DNA of 64,000 nucleotides from JAHCHG01 sp041394845 (GCA_041394845.1 JAWKHL010000001.1:1178001-1242000); one strand, 5' to 3'. Shown: positions 43,459-52,303, numbered from the stretch's first letter. Program-made: numbers and translations. The notes: generated by a model not told the origin, from the letters alone.

Positions 43459-44037
43459 ATGATAACAGAACTGACGGATGAGCAATTGGTCGAGTTGGCG
43501 GTGGGTGAAAATCCGGAGGCTTTCGGCGAAATCGTTGTAAGATGGGAGCGAAAAATTTTTGCGCTCTGTTACGGCATGCTCAACCGGGCGGACGAAGCCA
43601 AGGACGCGGCTCAGGAAACCTTCATTTCCGCTTATAAAAATCTGGCCAAATTTCGGGGCGATGCCAAGGTTTCGAGTTGGCTTCATCGGATCGCCGTCAA
43701 TCAATGTCTAACGGTAAAGCGACGCCAGAAAAGCCGCTCCGAAAGTTTTTTGGACGAAGAAACCAACGAGGCCGAAAGGGTTTTTGTCGCTCCATTGAAC
43801 CTTTCGCCGGCCCGGCGAACCGAACGAAACGAGCGTCTTTCATTGATCCGCCAGGCCGTCAACGCGCTTCCCTTGGATTTGCGGCAGGTGATCGTCATGA
43901 AGGAATTTGAAGAGATGACCTTTCAGGAAATTGCGGAAACCCTTGAATTGCCGCTGAGCACGGTCAAAAGTCGCCTTTACACGGCCTTGAAACAATTGAG
44001 GATGAAATTAGAGAGGAGCCCGATCGAAGTCGTTTAG
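43459..44037 (+). CDS. ECF RNA polymerase sigma factor
   Basis: 192 residues. Sigma-2 region: NPEAFGEIVVRWERKIFALCYGMLNRADEAKDAAQETFISAYKNLAKFRG with SSWLHRIAVNQCL; sigma-4 region: LPLDLRQVIVMKEFEEMTFQEIAETLELPLSTVKSRLYTALKQLR. It redirects RNA polymerase to a small regulon. The gene is followed after 17 bp by its probable anti-sigma factor and then by a Spy-like periplasmic protein, the standard layout for envelope-stress sigma units. Confidence 0.94.
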   Translation: MITELTDEQLVELAVGENPEAFGEIVVRWERKIFALCYGMLNRADEAKDAAQETFISAYKNLAKFRGDAKVSSWLHRIAVNQCLTVKRRQKSRSESFLDEETNEAERVFVAPLNLSPARRTERNERLSLIRQAVNALPLDLRQVIVMKEFEEMTFQEIAETLELPLSTVKSRLYTALKQLRMKLERSPIEVV

Positions 44038-44054
44038 GTTTTGGGGGGTAATTT

Positions 44055-44882
44055 ATGTCGAATAATCACAATCAAAATTTTTCGTGCGGTTTTTCCGGGG
44101 AAATGCTTTCCTACCTTTACGGAGAAATCGGGTCTGAAGAGAAGATCAAATTTGAGAGCCATCTGGATCATTGCCGAACTTGCGATGATGAACTCGCCTC
44201 ATTCGGTTTTATCCGTTCAAAAATCGAGGACTGGCGCGAAGAAAGTTTTTCACCTTTGGAAAATCCGCCGATAAACATTCATTACGGGTCTGAAAAAACC
44301 GTGACCCTAAAATCGGCAAGTCAGATTTCCTTGACGGAAAGAATCCGGCAATTATTTTTTCAAACGCCTTTTATTACTGCCGGATCCGCCGCCTTTGCCG
44401 TTCTTCTTCTGGTGGTCGGTTTGATCCTGTTCTTTAACGGACAAACCGGTTCCCCCGATCGGGCCGAAGTTCCTCCCCCATCCCAGATCGAGGAATCCCC
44501 CGCAAAGGCTCCCGAAAAAACTGTCCAGGCTCCCCAAAACGAACTTGTCGAAAACCCCGATGAAGAAGTCGTCCGGCCTTCAAAATCGGATATAGCCGAT
44601 AATGACAATAAAAAAATGGAGGAAAGGCCTCAACCCGTCCGTCCCCAAAGAATGGAGTCTTCGGTGAAAAAGGAATTGGCCCGGAAGGATGGAAAAAGAG
44701 TTCCCCAAAACCAGAAGCCCAATTCCCAAACCGTTGCCAAAGAACCGTCCGGCAAAAACAAAAAGCCCGCGCCCAAACCGGCGGTGGAAGAATTGCCCAT
44801 TTTTTCCAACTTTTCCGAGGCCGAGGATGATGAAACCCTCCGGCTGGCGGATCTTTTCGATGAGGTCGGCTCGAAAAAATAA
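44055..44882 (+). CDS. Anti-sigma factor with zinc-finger (ZAS) domain and one TM helix
   Basis: 275 residues. The N-terminal zinc-binding anti-sigma motif H-x3-C-x2-C is visible as ESHLDHCRTCDDEL. One TM helix (ITAGSAAFAVLLLVVGLILFF, about residues 96-118) is followed by a long Pro/Glu/Lys-rich periplasmic tail. It should hold the ECF sigma factor at the membrane and release it on a signal. Starts with a GGGGGTAATTT leader directly after the sigma gene. Confidence 0.88.
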   Translation: MSNNHNQNFSCGFSGEMLSYLYGEIGSEEKIKFESHLDHCRTCDDELASFGFIRSKIEDWREESFSPLENPPINIHYGSEKTVTLKSASQISLTERIRQLFFQTPFITAGSAAFAVLLLVVGLILFFNGQTGSPDRAEVPPPSQIEESPAKAPEKTVQAPQNELVENPDEEVVRPSKSDIADNDNKKMEERPQPVRPQRMESSVKKELARKDGKRVPQNQKPNSQTVAKEPSGKNKKPAPKPAVEELPIFSNFSEAEDDETLRLADLFDEVGSKK

Positions 44883-44899
44883 ACTGAGGTTTGATTGAA

Positions 44900-45451
44900 A
44901 TGAAAAAGATTACAAAAACAAATTTGATTCTGGCCGGGCTGATGATTTTGGCCTCCCTGACCCTTGCATTTGGCCAGATCGAACCCGAAAACGATTTTGT
45001 CGAGGGGCCGCCTCCCGCCGATCAGGCCGTCCGCCGGGGCGATTTGATTCGCCAACTCGGCTTAACCCAGGATCAGGTCCGGCAGCTCCGGCAGTTGAAC
45101 GCCCGGCGGCGGCCCCTGACTCAGGAAGCCCAGCGCCGTTTGCGGATCGCCAACTTCAACCTGGATCAGGCAATTTACGCCGACGGCCTGGATGAAGCGA
45201 CCATTCAACAAAGATTGCGAGAATTTCAGGAGGCCCAGGCCGAAGTGGCCAAAATTAAGGCCAACAATGAACTTGAGGTCAGGAAAATTTTGACCCCCGA
45301 ACAATTGGTAAAATTCCGCGAACTTCGGCAAAGGTTCGGCAACCCGCTGCAAAGGAGAGCCAACCGGAATCAAACCCCGGACGCCGGGCCGCCCCAGGAC
45401 CAGCCTCCCCGCAACCAGATGCGCCGACAAAACCGACGCCAAAAACCCTGA
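44900..45451 (+). CDS. Spy/CpxP-like periplasmic protein
   Basis: 183 residues with a signal peptide (KTNLILAGLMILASLTLAFGQ). The mature part is helical and rich in Arg and Gln. It carries the Spy-type motif IRQLGLTQDQVRQLRQLNARRRPLTQEA followed by a second LTPEQLVKFRELRQRFG, as in LTxxQ chaperones and metal-sensor CnrR/ZraP proteins. The C-terminal 40 residues are low-complexity Arg/Pro/Gln. Likely a regulon member and sensor or chaperone for the sigma/anti-sigma pair just upstream. Confidence 0.8.
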   Translation: MKKITKTNLILAGLMILASLTLAFGQIEPENDFVEGPPPADQAVRRGDLIRQLGLTQDQVRQLRQLNARRRPLTQEAQRRLRIANFNLDQAIYADGLDEATIQQRLREFQEAQAEVAKIKANNELEVRKILTPEQLVKFRELRQRFGNPLQRRANRNQTPDAGPPQDQPPRNQMRRQNRRQKP

Positions 45452-45496
45452 TCTTTTACTTTCACCCACTCCTTTCAACTGCACTTCCGATTTATG

Positions 45497-45527
45497 GAGC
45501 CGATTGTTTTGAATCGGCTCTTTTTTT
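45497..45527 (+). terminator. Terminator after the sigma operon
   Basis: GAGCCGATT pairs with AATCGGCTC around a 6-nt loop, then nine T residues. The 136 bp from here to mlaE show no other feature. Confidence 0.9.
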
Positions 45528-45663
45528 CATTTGTTGTTTTGTCCCCTTCGTTGTAACCTTTTTATTGCTAATAAAAAATCTGGGCCCATCAAAAATTTAG
45601 GGCACCGGTTTATTTTTTTTCAAAAACAGACAGCTTTCATTTTTCCGAAGGGCTTTCAAATAA

Positions 45664-46434
45664 ATGAATCCGCTCAAAAAAATATTATTTGAATTGCAGG
45701 AAATCGGGTTTCTACTGGCCCATTCCTTTCTCAGTTTGTTCTCTCGTCCGAGATATTACACCGAAATTGTCAAAAGGATGGATATCATCGGGGTCGGCTC
45801 TTTGCCCATCATTTTGCTGACCGGTTTTTTTACCGGGGGCGTTTTGACGCTTCAAAGTTTCCAGACCCTGGCCTATTACGGCGCTCAAAGCCAGATCGGA
45901 CAGCTGGTGGCTTTTACCCTGATCCGCGAACTTGGCCCCGTCTTAACCGCCCTGATGGTGGCGGGGCGGATCGGGTCTGCGATCTCGGCGGAACTCGGCG
46001 CGATGGTCGTTTCACAGCAGATCGATGCCATGCGGGCCTTCGGAACCGACCCGATCAGGAAACTTGTTTTGCCCAGACTGGTTGGTTTGTTTTTTATGCT
46101 ACCCCTTTTGACCATCGCGGCGGACGTTTCGGGAATCATCGGCGGAGGGGTGGTGGCCTCATACATTTTCGGCCTTGATTACAATGTTTTTATTACCTCG
46201 GTCCGAAACGGGATCACGATCGAGGACATCATCGGCGGAATGACCAAGCCCTTTTTCTTCGGCCTGATCATCGGTTTGATCTCCTGTTACCGAGGTTTAA
46301 ATACCAAGGGCGGTACCGTCGGAGTCGGTCGTTCGACAACTAATGCGGTTGTTTTATCCTCAATAGTCGTAATCATTTTTGACTTTTTCCTGTCCCGGGT
46401 ACTGCAACACTTCCTCGACACGACTTTGCTTTAA
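45664..46434 (+). CDS. mlaE: MlaE-family ABC transporter permease
   Basis: 256 residues, five to six TM helices. Conserved MlaE blocks: GVGSLPIILLTGFFTGGVLTLQS, RELGPVLTALMVAGRIGSAISAELGAMVVSQQIDAMRAFGTDP (coupling helix E-L-G-M-V-QIDA) and YRGLNTKGGTVGVGRSTTNAVV. It moves phospholipid between the inner and outer membranes with MlaF and MlaD, whose genes follow. First gene of a three-gene unit. Confidence 0.94.
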   Translation: MNPLKKILFELQEIGFLLAHSFLSLFSRPRYYTEIVKRMDIIGVGSLPIILLTGFFTGGVLTLQSFQTLAYYGAQSQIGQLVAFTLIRELGPVLTALMVAGRIGSAISAELGAMVVSQQIDAMRAFGTDPIRKLVLPRLVGLFFMLPLLTIAADVSGIIGGGVVASYIFGLDYNVFITSVRNGITIEDIIGGMTKPFFFGLIIGLISCYRGLNTKGGTVGVGRSTTNAVVLSSIVVIIFDFFLSRVLQHFLDTTLL

Positions 46435-46470
46435 AATCTATAATTACCAAAATAAAAAAAGGTAAATTTT

Positions 46471-47376
46471 ATGCTCACTTCTCCAAATGAAGAAAACGGG
46501 TCAAATGAGACTTTATCGGAAAATGAAAACCCCGCGGATGAGGTTTCGGCCTTGAATAACGGAATCGGTCCCGTCGTTCCGGCCATCGAATTCCGCAATG
46601 TTTGCCTTGCTTTTGACGACAAAATAATTTTGGATGATTTAAGTTTTACGGTTCGAAAAGGCGAAACCAAAATTATTCTTGGAAGAAGCGGAGGCGGAAA
46701 ATCGACCATCATCCGTTTGATCCTGGGTTTGCTCAAACCCGATAAAGGTCAGATCCTGATCGACGGCGAGGACATCACCCATTTCACCGACCCTCAGATG
46801 ATGAAAGTTCGGAAAAAAATCGGGATGGTTTTTCAGGAAGGCGCCCTTTTTGATTCCCTCTCGGTTTACGATAACGTCGCCTATCGGCTTCACGAACAAG
46901 GGGTCGAGGAAGAGGAGGTCGAAGGTCAGGTTCGGCGGATGCTTCATTTTGTCGATCTTGAGGACGCGATCGATAAAATGCCGAACGAACTTTCCGGCGG
47001 AATGAGGCGACGGGTCGGAATCGCCCGGGCGCTGGTCGGCGATCCCCAGATCTTGATGTTCGATGAACCGACCGCCGGACTCGATCCCCCGACGGCCCGA
47101 ACCATCTGCGAATTGGCCATCAAACTCCGGGATCTGGAAAACGTTTCCTCCATTTTCGTCACCCACGAAATGAAAAATCTCGAATACCTTTCTTCCGAAT
47201 ATGCGATAATGGACGAAAACGGAAATGTAATTTTTGAACAGGAAGGTGGTAAACTCTGCATTATCAACACTGAAATCATCATGATCCGCGAGGGAAAGAT
47301 CATTTTTAGCGGAAAGGACGAACAACTGAAAAATGTGACGGACCCCTATGTCAAGAGATTTTTAAACGGAAAGTAA
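46471..47376 (+). CDS. mlaF: MlaF-family ABC transporter ATP-binding protein
   Basis: 301 residues. Walker A GRSGGGKST, Q-loop MVFQEGALFDSLSVYDNV, signature LSGGMRRRV, Walker B ILMFDEPTAGLDP, H-loop VTHEMKNL. An acidic 45-residue N-terminal extension (NEENGSNETLSENENPADE) precedes the ATPase; MlaF proteins normally start near the FRNVCLAF strand. The last 45 residues include a short hydrophobic insert, EQEGGKLCIINTEIIMIREG. Partner of mlaE (36 bp upstream) and mlaD (13 bp downstream). Confidence 0.92.
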   Translation: MLTSPNEENGSNETLSENENPADEVSALNNGIGPVVPAIEFRNVCLAFDDKIILDDLSFTVRKGETKIILGRSGGGKSTIIRLILGLLKPDKGQILIDGEDITHFTDPQMMKVRKKIGMVFQEGALFDSLSVYDNVAYRLHEQGVEEEEVEGQVRRMLHFVDLEDAIDKMPNELSGGMRRRVGIARALVGDPQILMFDEPTAGLDPPTARTICELAIKLRDLENVSSIFVTHEMKNLEYLSSEYAIMDENGNVIFEQEGGKLCIINTEIIMIREGKIIFSGKDEQLKNVTDPYVKRFLNGK

Positions 47377-47389
47377 TCAAAAAAAACCT

Positions 47390-48595
47390 ATGCCAAAGAC
47401 TCAAAGAAATCTGGAATTAAAACAGCTTAGGGTGGGAATCTTTATTCTGGTCGGTTTGGCCGTACTGGGATTTTTGATCCTCAATTCAACCGGGGATTTC
47501 AACCCCTTCAAAAAGACGATCAACTTAAAAGCCCGGTTCAAGGCCGCCGACGGTTTACGGGAAGGCGCGGAGGTTCAACTGGCCGGGGTCAGGATCGGCG
47601 AGGTGAAACAAATCCGCCTACTTCCCCCGGAAAACCCCGAGGATGCAAAAGTGGAGGCGATTATGACAATAGACCAGTTTTTTGACGGAAAACCGATCAC
47701 CGACCGGATCCGAACCGATTCAACCGCCCAACTGATCGCCGTTTCGATCCTGGCCAACGATAAAATCATCAATGTTACGCCGGGGACCACGACCGCTTCC
47801 GCCGTTACTGAAAACGACGTCCTCGATTCCAGCGAGGCGATCTCGATCAATCAATTGACCCAAACCGGCAACGAACTCCTCCAGCAAATAAACAAGCTTT
47901 CCATCCCGACCAATGAGATCCTGAACAAGGCCAATCAGGGCGAGGGAACGCTCGGCCGGGTGATCAACGACGAATCGCTTTACCGCAATCTCGATTCAAC
48001 CGTCGGTGAGGCCAAACTTACAATGGTCAAACTTCAAACCATTCTGGAACGGGTTAAATCCGGGGACGGCAGCGCCGGGAAACTTTTAAATGACCCCGAA
48101 CTTTATAACAATCTCAATAAGACGGTCGGCCAGTTGGAGGAAATTTCCCGAAACCTGAAAGACGGCCGGGGAACCGCCGGCAAGTTTTTGACCGACGAAC
48201 AGCTTTATAATGAAACAAGAGCCGCCATCACCGACCTTCGGACCTCGGCTGCCAAAATCAATTCCGTGGTGGATGATGTGAAATCACTGACAACCGATTT
48301 GGCCGAAGGAAAAGGCACGGCCGGTAAATTCCTCAAGGACGAACAAATTTACAACGACGCCCGGACCGCTCTGAACCGGCTGAACTCCACCACCGAAAAA
48401 TTCGAGCTCCTTTTAACCGACGCCCAAAACGGCAAGGGAACCGTCGGGAAATTGATAACCGATGAAACACTTTACCGCAATTTGAATCAAACGGCTTCGA
48501 ATATCAACCAGCTATCTTCGGAAAGCACCAAATTGATTTACGATTTCCGACAGAATCCGAAGAAATACCTGACCATAAAATTCAAATTATTTTAA
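47390..48595 (+). CDS. mlaD: MlaD/MCE-family lipid-binding protein with five-copy C-terminal repeat
   Basis: 401 residues. An N-terminal TM helix (LRVGIFILVGLAVLGFLIL) anchors an MCE domain (about 40-140; FKAADGLREGAEVQLAGVRIGEV). From about residue 183 comes a set of five related blocks, at about 183, 224, 258, 306 and 347, each of the form G-G-(T/S)-G-K-(L/F)-D-E-LY-N, spaced by 33-48 residues of predicted coiled coil. This probably makes a long periplasmic hexameric tube or tether, as in extended MCE proteins. MlaD binds lipid in the periplasm for the MlaEF complex. Confidence 0.9.
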   Translation: MPKTQRNLELKQLRVGIFILVGLAVLGFLILNSTGDFNPFKKTINLKARFKAADGLREGAEVQLAGVRIGEVKQIRLLPPENPEDAKVEAIMTIDQFFDGKPITDRIRTDSTAQLIAVSILANDKIINVTPGTTTASAVTENDVLDSSEAISINQLTQTGNELLQQINKLSIPTNEILNKANQGEGTLGRVINDESLYRNLDSTVGEAKLTMVKLQTILERVKSGDGSAGKLLNDPELYNNLNKTVGQLEEISRNLKDGRGTAGKFLTDEQLYNETRAAITDLRTSAAKINSVVDDVKSLTTDLAEGKGTAGKFLKDEQIYNDARTALNRLNSTTEKFELLLTDAQNGKGTVGKLITDETLYRNLNQTASNINQLSSESTKLIYDFRQNPKKYLTIKFKLF

Positions 48596-48605
48596 AAAGA
48601 AAAAT

Positions 48606-48627
48606 CCCCCCGTTTCGGCGGGGTTCA
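48606..48627 (-). terminator. Terminator between mlaD and the convergent gene
   Basis: CCCCG (48608-48612) pairs with CGGGG (48619-48623) around TTTCGG; on the minus strand it is followed by GGATTTTTCTTTTT, so it mainly serves the leftward gene. Confidence 0.65.
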
Positions 48628-48661
48628 TTTTCTCAGGACAAACCGATTATTTCTCCCCTGC

Positions 48662-49831
48662 TCACCCCACCGAGCCAAGGCGGCCAAGCGCATCTTTCGC
48701 CGCTTTCAGGTAGATCGGTTTTGGATTTATTTTAAATTCCCGAAGACAGGCTTCGGTAAATTTGATGGCATGAACCTCATTGCTGGCGGCGGCCTTTTCG
48801 ATCAGATCCTCGGCTTTGATCCCGGCCTCATTTTCTTCCTCATTCACCGTGCTTTTTCCCGAAACCGCAAAAATACCCGCTCCCAGTTGCCAGGCGTAAC
48901 GGATCAGATTTTCAATTTCTTCACTCCTTAAATAAGGTATTATCGAGCGGACCATGGCCGGCCCGGTAACGCTGTGGATCAAGCCGATGTGATTATTTCC
49001 ATTGGCGTGGCGGACGTAAATGGTGGCAAAGGTTTCGGTAATTTCCGAGATGATCTTTTCCGCCTCTCCTTTTTCATCGATAAAATTGATGACCGGAGAA
49101 AACTCGGGAAATTCCTCCAACGCCTTTATTTTCCCCATAATTGAACGGGTGTTTTTGACCTTTTCGGGGTTGATCTGAGGGACTTTTTCAATGGCCTCCA
49201 AAGGGCTGAATTTGATTTCGGATTTTTCGACGCTTTCCGGCAGTTTCTGGAAATATGCCGCCCAATATCCGAGCCCCTTTCCAAGTTCTTCCCGGCGGGT
49301 TTCGTTGTCCGTTCTTTCCAGACTCCTGATTGCGTGACCGGTTCGAATCAACCCGTGAGCGGCGGCGGCTGAAAGCCCCGGCGCCAAGACGTTGATCCAG
49401 CCCTTGAGAACGTCTTTCCAATTTTTGGCCCGGATCTCGTTGATAAAAAAATCCGCCCAATCCGCCGCCCGATCACCTTGTCCGATCGCATCCTTCCAAT
49501 TTTCCGAATTAACCGGTTTTCTCTTTCGGGGATAAGGGACCGGGTAAAACTTACTGTAAATCCGGGAAAAAGAAACGACATTTTCCTCTTTTCCCAGTGC
49601 GATCAGGGCTTCAGCCGCCATCGGTCCGTGATTTGACAAAGGGCCGATGTCCGCCATTATTTGCAGGGCCTCATCTAAAACATTGGCCTTTGAAGAAATA
49701 GCCGAAATGTTGTTCTCCGCAAAACAACCGGAGAAAACAGCAGGAAAAATAACGGCGCTTCCGGTGGCGCTTTTGAAAAAATCTCTCCGATTGGTTTTCC
49801 CGACCTTTTTTTTATTATCCTCTCCCTTCAT
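48662..49831 (-). CDS. Questin oxidase-like (DUF4243) Tat-exported protein
   Basis: 389 residues. The N-terminus has a twin-arginine signal: TNRRDFFKSATGSAVIFPAVFSG, with the RRDFF core. The rest is helical and matches the questin oxidase/DUF4243 type: PLSNHGPMAAEALIALG at the start, SAAAAHGLIRTGHAIRS in the middle, LIHSVTGPAMVRSIIPYL and HAIKFTEACLREF near the end. Family members perform Baeyer-Villiger-type ring opening in fungal pathways, but the reaction here is unknown. The Tat signal suggests a cofactor-loaded, exported enzyme. Confidence 0.72.
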   Translation of the reverse strand: MKGEDNKKKVGKTNRRDFFKSATGSAVIFPAVFSGCFAENNISAISSKANVLDEALQIMADIGPLSNHGPMAAEALIALGKEENVVSFSRIYSKFYPVPYPRKRKPVNSENWKDAIGQGDRAADWADFFINEIRAKNWKDVLKGWINVLAPGLSAAAAHGLIRTGHAIRSLERTDNETRREELGKGLGYWAAYFQKLPESVEKSEIKFSPLEAIEKVPQINPEKVKNTRSIMGKIKALEEFPEFSPVINFIDEKGEAEKIISEITETFATIYVRHANGNNHIGLIHSVTGPAMVRSIIPYLRSEEIENLIRYAWQLGAGIFAVSGKSTVNEEENEAGIKAEDLIEKAAASNEVHAIKFTEACLREFKINPKPIYLKAAKDALGRLGSVG

Positions 49832-49923
49832 TTTTTTACCTCATTTTTTCCGGATGTTATCACAACTCGGTCAAAGAAAATAATTTTTTCCGGCCGGGTT
49901 TCTTTTTGACCTTTAAAAAAATC

Positions 49924-49955
49924 AAAAAGGACCGCCGTTTTCAGCGATCCTTTTT
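49924..49955 (-). terminator. Imperfect terminator after tRNA-Leu
   Basis: AAAAAGGACCGC and GCGATCCTTTTT form an interrupted stem around CGTTTTCA; it lies 10 bp beyond the 3' end of the tRNA on the minus strand. Confidence 0.65.
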
Positions 49956-49965
49956 ATATTATTAA

Positions 49966-50047
49966 TGCCGAGGGCGGGACTCGAACCCGCACGGTTTGCA
50001 CCACACGCCCCTCAAACGTGCGCGGCTACCAATTACGCCACCTCGGC
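49966..50047 (-). tRNA. tRNA-Leu (anticodon GAG)
   Basis: Read on the minus strand: acceptor GCCGAGG with CCTCGGC and discriminator A, a D arm with AATTGGTAG, anticodon stem CACGT/GCGTG around loop TTGAGGG (anticodon GAG), a long variable arm typical of Leu, and T arm GGGTTCGAGTCCC. 82 nt. Confidence 0.93.
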
Positions 50048-50103
50048 TCGGGATTCGGGAAAACCCTTTGGGGATTTTTCCCATTTAATTCTAAAAAAAC
50101 GAA

Positions 50104-50595
50104 TTATTTGTTTTCCGGTTTTGATTCTTCCTTTTTCGGCTCCTCAGCCTTCTTTTCCCCGCTCTTTTCTTCCGTTTTACCATCCTCGGCTTTGGGCTCC
50201 GGTTTGCTTTCGGCGGCCGGACTGGCGGCCGGTGCGGCACCGGTTGCATTGGCATCGGAGGATTGATTTTCCGGTTGATTCGGATTGGCCTCAACATTGG
50301 CGTTTGAATCCAGAGCCGGGGCCGTCTCGGTCGGCGTTTCTCCGGCGGTTTGCAAAACCGAGATATTTCCGGTCAGCGCCGGCATGGCAAGCAGTAGCGC
50401 CGAGAGCATAAAAACGGTCGCGGCGATAATGGTCAATTTTGACAAAACGCTTTGGGCCCCGCGCGGCGTAAAGGCCGTGCTGGAGATATTGCTGGTAAAC
50501 AAAGCTCCGGCATCGGTTTTACCGGGCTGAAGCAAGACCGCTCCAATCAAAACCAAACAAGAAACAAAAAATAATCCGTATAAAAAATAAGCCAA
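50104..50595 (-). CDS. secG: Protein translocase subunit SecG with long charged tail
   Basis: 163 residues. The first 80 are a standard SecG: two TM helices with LVLIGAVLLQPGKTDAGALF in the first and the conserved F-T-RG-Q--LSKLT loop (TAFTPRGAQSVLSKLTIIAA). SecG sits beside SecYE in the inner membrane and speeds protein export. The remaining 75 residues are an unusual Pro/Glu/Lys/Ala-rich tail ending KPENK. The start is TTG at 50595, with GGAG 7 bp upstream (50603-50606), since the frame further upstream only overlaps tpiA. Directly downstream of tpiA, as in many bacteria. Confidence 0.9.
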   Translation of the reverse strand: MAYFLYGLFFVSCLVLIGAVLLQPGKTDAGALFTSNISSTAFTPRGAQSVLSKLTIIAATVFMLSALLLAMPALTGNISVLQTAGETPTETAPALDSNANVEANPNQPENQSSDANATGAAPAASPAAESKPEPKAEDGKTEEKSGEKKAEEPKKEESKPENK

Positions 50596-50614
50596 CTTCT
50601 TACTCCGTAAAAAA

Positions 50615-51370
50615 CTATTGATAATTGACGATTTTGGAAAAGCTATCAGCCTTGAGGCTCGCTCCTCCGACCAATGCCCCGTCAATATCCGCTTCATTCA
50701 TCAAATCCTTTATGTTCTCGGGTTTTACCGAACCTCCGTAAAGGATTCTGGTTTGTTCGGCGGTTTCCCCGCCGTGTGTTTCCGCCAAAAATGAGCGAAT
50801 AAAAGCGTGCATTTCTTGAGCCTGTTCGGGCGTGGCGGTTTTTCCAGTGCCGATCGCCCAGACAGGCTCGTAAGCGATTATGATACGTTCCATATCGGAA
50901 ACTGTCAAACCGTCAAGCCCCCCTTCAAGCTGGGTTTTAACGACGTTTTCGGCGTTTCCGGCTTCCCTGTCCGGCAGCATTTCGCCGACGCAAACGATGG
51001 CCGACAAGCCGAAATGCAAACAGGCCTTGGTTTTCAAATTGACCGAACGATCAGTTTCCCCGTAGAACTGCCTTCTTTCCGAATGGCCGATAATGATATG
51101 TGAAGCCCCGACATCCTTGATCATATCGGGACAAATCTCACCGGTATGCGCTCCGTGTTCGGTTTCGGTCGAACAATTCTGCGCCGCCAATTTAATATTC
51201 GAACCTTCCAGACGGTCGGCAACGGTTTTCAAAGCGGTAAAAACGGGGGCGATAACCACTTCGCAATGGTTCGCATTCGCCACCAGCGGCTTTAATTCCA
51301 GCGCCGTATTAACCGCTTCGTCAAGCAGTTTGTACATTTTCCAATTTCCGGCAATTATCGGTTTTCTCAT
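50615..51370 (-). CDS. tpiA: Triosephosphate isomerase
   Basis: 251 residues. Interconverts dihydroxyacetone phosphate and glyceraldehyde 3-phosphate. Visible: N-terminal catalytic Asn/Lys in RKPIIAGNWKMYK, His in IIIGHSERRQFYGET, Glu in IAYEPVWAIGTGKTATPEQAQE, and the phosphate-binding LYGGSVKPENI. Lies upstream of secG by 19 bp and about 2 kb from pgk and gap, so glycolytic genes are loosely grouped. Confidence 0.97.
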   Translation of the reverse strand: MRKPIIAGNWKMYKLLDEAVNTALELKPLVANANHCEVVIAPVFTALKTVADRLEGSNIKLAAQNCSTETEHGAHTGEICPDMIKDVGASHIIIGHSERRQFYGETDRSVNLKTKACLHFGLSAIVCVGEMLPDREAGNAENVVKTQLEGGLDGLTVSDMERIIIAYEPVWAIGTGKTATPEQAQEMHAFIRSFLAETHGGETAEQTRILYGGSVKPENIKDLMNEADIDGALVGGASLKADSFSKIVNYQ

Positions 51371-51460
51371 ATCTTAAAATTGTATGGAAAAAAAGGCTAA
51401 ACCTCAATTCCATTATTTTTTTGATTTCGGAGCTTTAATGCCTTTTTCCCTTTGTCAATT

Positions 51461-52264
51461 TTAATTAATTCCGATCATCGTGGCCTCCCACCAACTTCCG
51501 TATCCTGATTCTTTAACCCTAACCAAAAGGTTTTCCCTGATTTGGGCCTCCGCTTTCTCGTGAGTATGCCCACATAAAACCGTTATTTGGCAATTGGGAT
51601 TTTCCTCAGCAGTTTCAAGTAGGAAATCTCCGATGGCTTTGCAGGTGTAAAAAGGCAATTTATATTCACCGCAAATTCTTAAATCACGCCCAAAACAGAC
51701 CTCCACGAAAGGCGGGACATGCGTGGCCAAAATGACTTTTGGATATTTTTTTAACGCCTCGGGTAAAACGCTTCGAAGGATTGAGGCGTATTTATCACCC
51801 ATTTTATGTAGAAAAAAGCCGAATTCCTCGCGACTTAACCCCCGGTAATCCTGAATCCTCAAAACATCCCGGCTCGCCCCCTCACTCAAATTCAATGTTC
51901 CGTGTCGTCCGTCTCCCCAGCCTTCGACTCCGACAAGGGCGGTTTTTTCATTCAAAGGGATGATACCCGCTTCGGTTAACCAAAACAGGTTTTCGGAGTT
52001 TTTGACGATTTGGCGAAGTTTTTTTTCCCTTTCCTCAAAACCCGTAAAATAAAAATCGTGGTTTCCCAAAACAAAATAGACGGGAAAATTTAATTTATTC
52101 TTAAAATCAAACAGGGATTTATCCAAAAACTCGCCCTCTGCAATATCACCCGTTATTAAAAGAGCTTCCGGATTCAGTTCCGCCAAATACTCGAAATACT
52201 CCCCGTAATCCCTCTCAGTCAGAAGATTTAGGTGAGTATCAGTAGTCCAAGCGAAATATTTCAT
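51461..52264 (-). CDS. Calcineurin-like metallophosphoesterase
   Basis: 267 residues. The five metal-binding motifs are in order: WTTDTHLN, LLITGDIAEG, VLGNHDFYF, ILATHVPPF and LCGHTHEKA, so it binds two metals and hydrolyses a phosphate ester or anhydride. No signal peptide; cytoplasmic. Substrate unknown. Preceded by a short spacer with a hairpin (52304-52328). Confidence 0.87.
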   Translation of the reverse strand: MKYFAWTTDTHLNLLTERDYGEYFEYLAELNPEALLITGDIAEGEFLDKSLFDFKNKLNFPVYFVLGNHDFYFTGFEEREKKLRQIVKNSENLFWLTEAGIIPLNEKTALVGVEGWGDGRHGTLNLSEGASRDVLRIQDYRGLSREEFGFFLHKMGDKYASILRSVLPEALKKYPKVILATHVPPFVEVCFGRDLRICGEYKLPFYTCKAIGDFLLETAEENPNCQITVLCGHTHEKAEAQIRENLLVRVKESGYGSWWEATMIGIN

Positions 52265-52303
52265 AAAATCTTATTCTTTTTGATTCGAACGGCCCGGGGA
52301 TCC

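Noticed and set aside
50596..50697. N-terminal extension of SecG into tpiA
   Set aside because: The extension is charged, overlaps tpiA's 3' end and leaves SecG without its normal start; the TTG at 50595 has a proper ribosome site.
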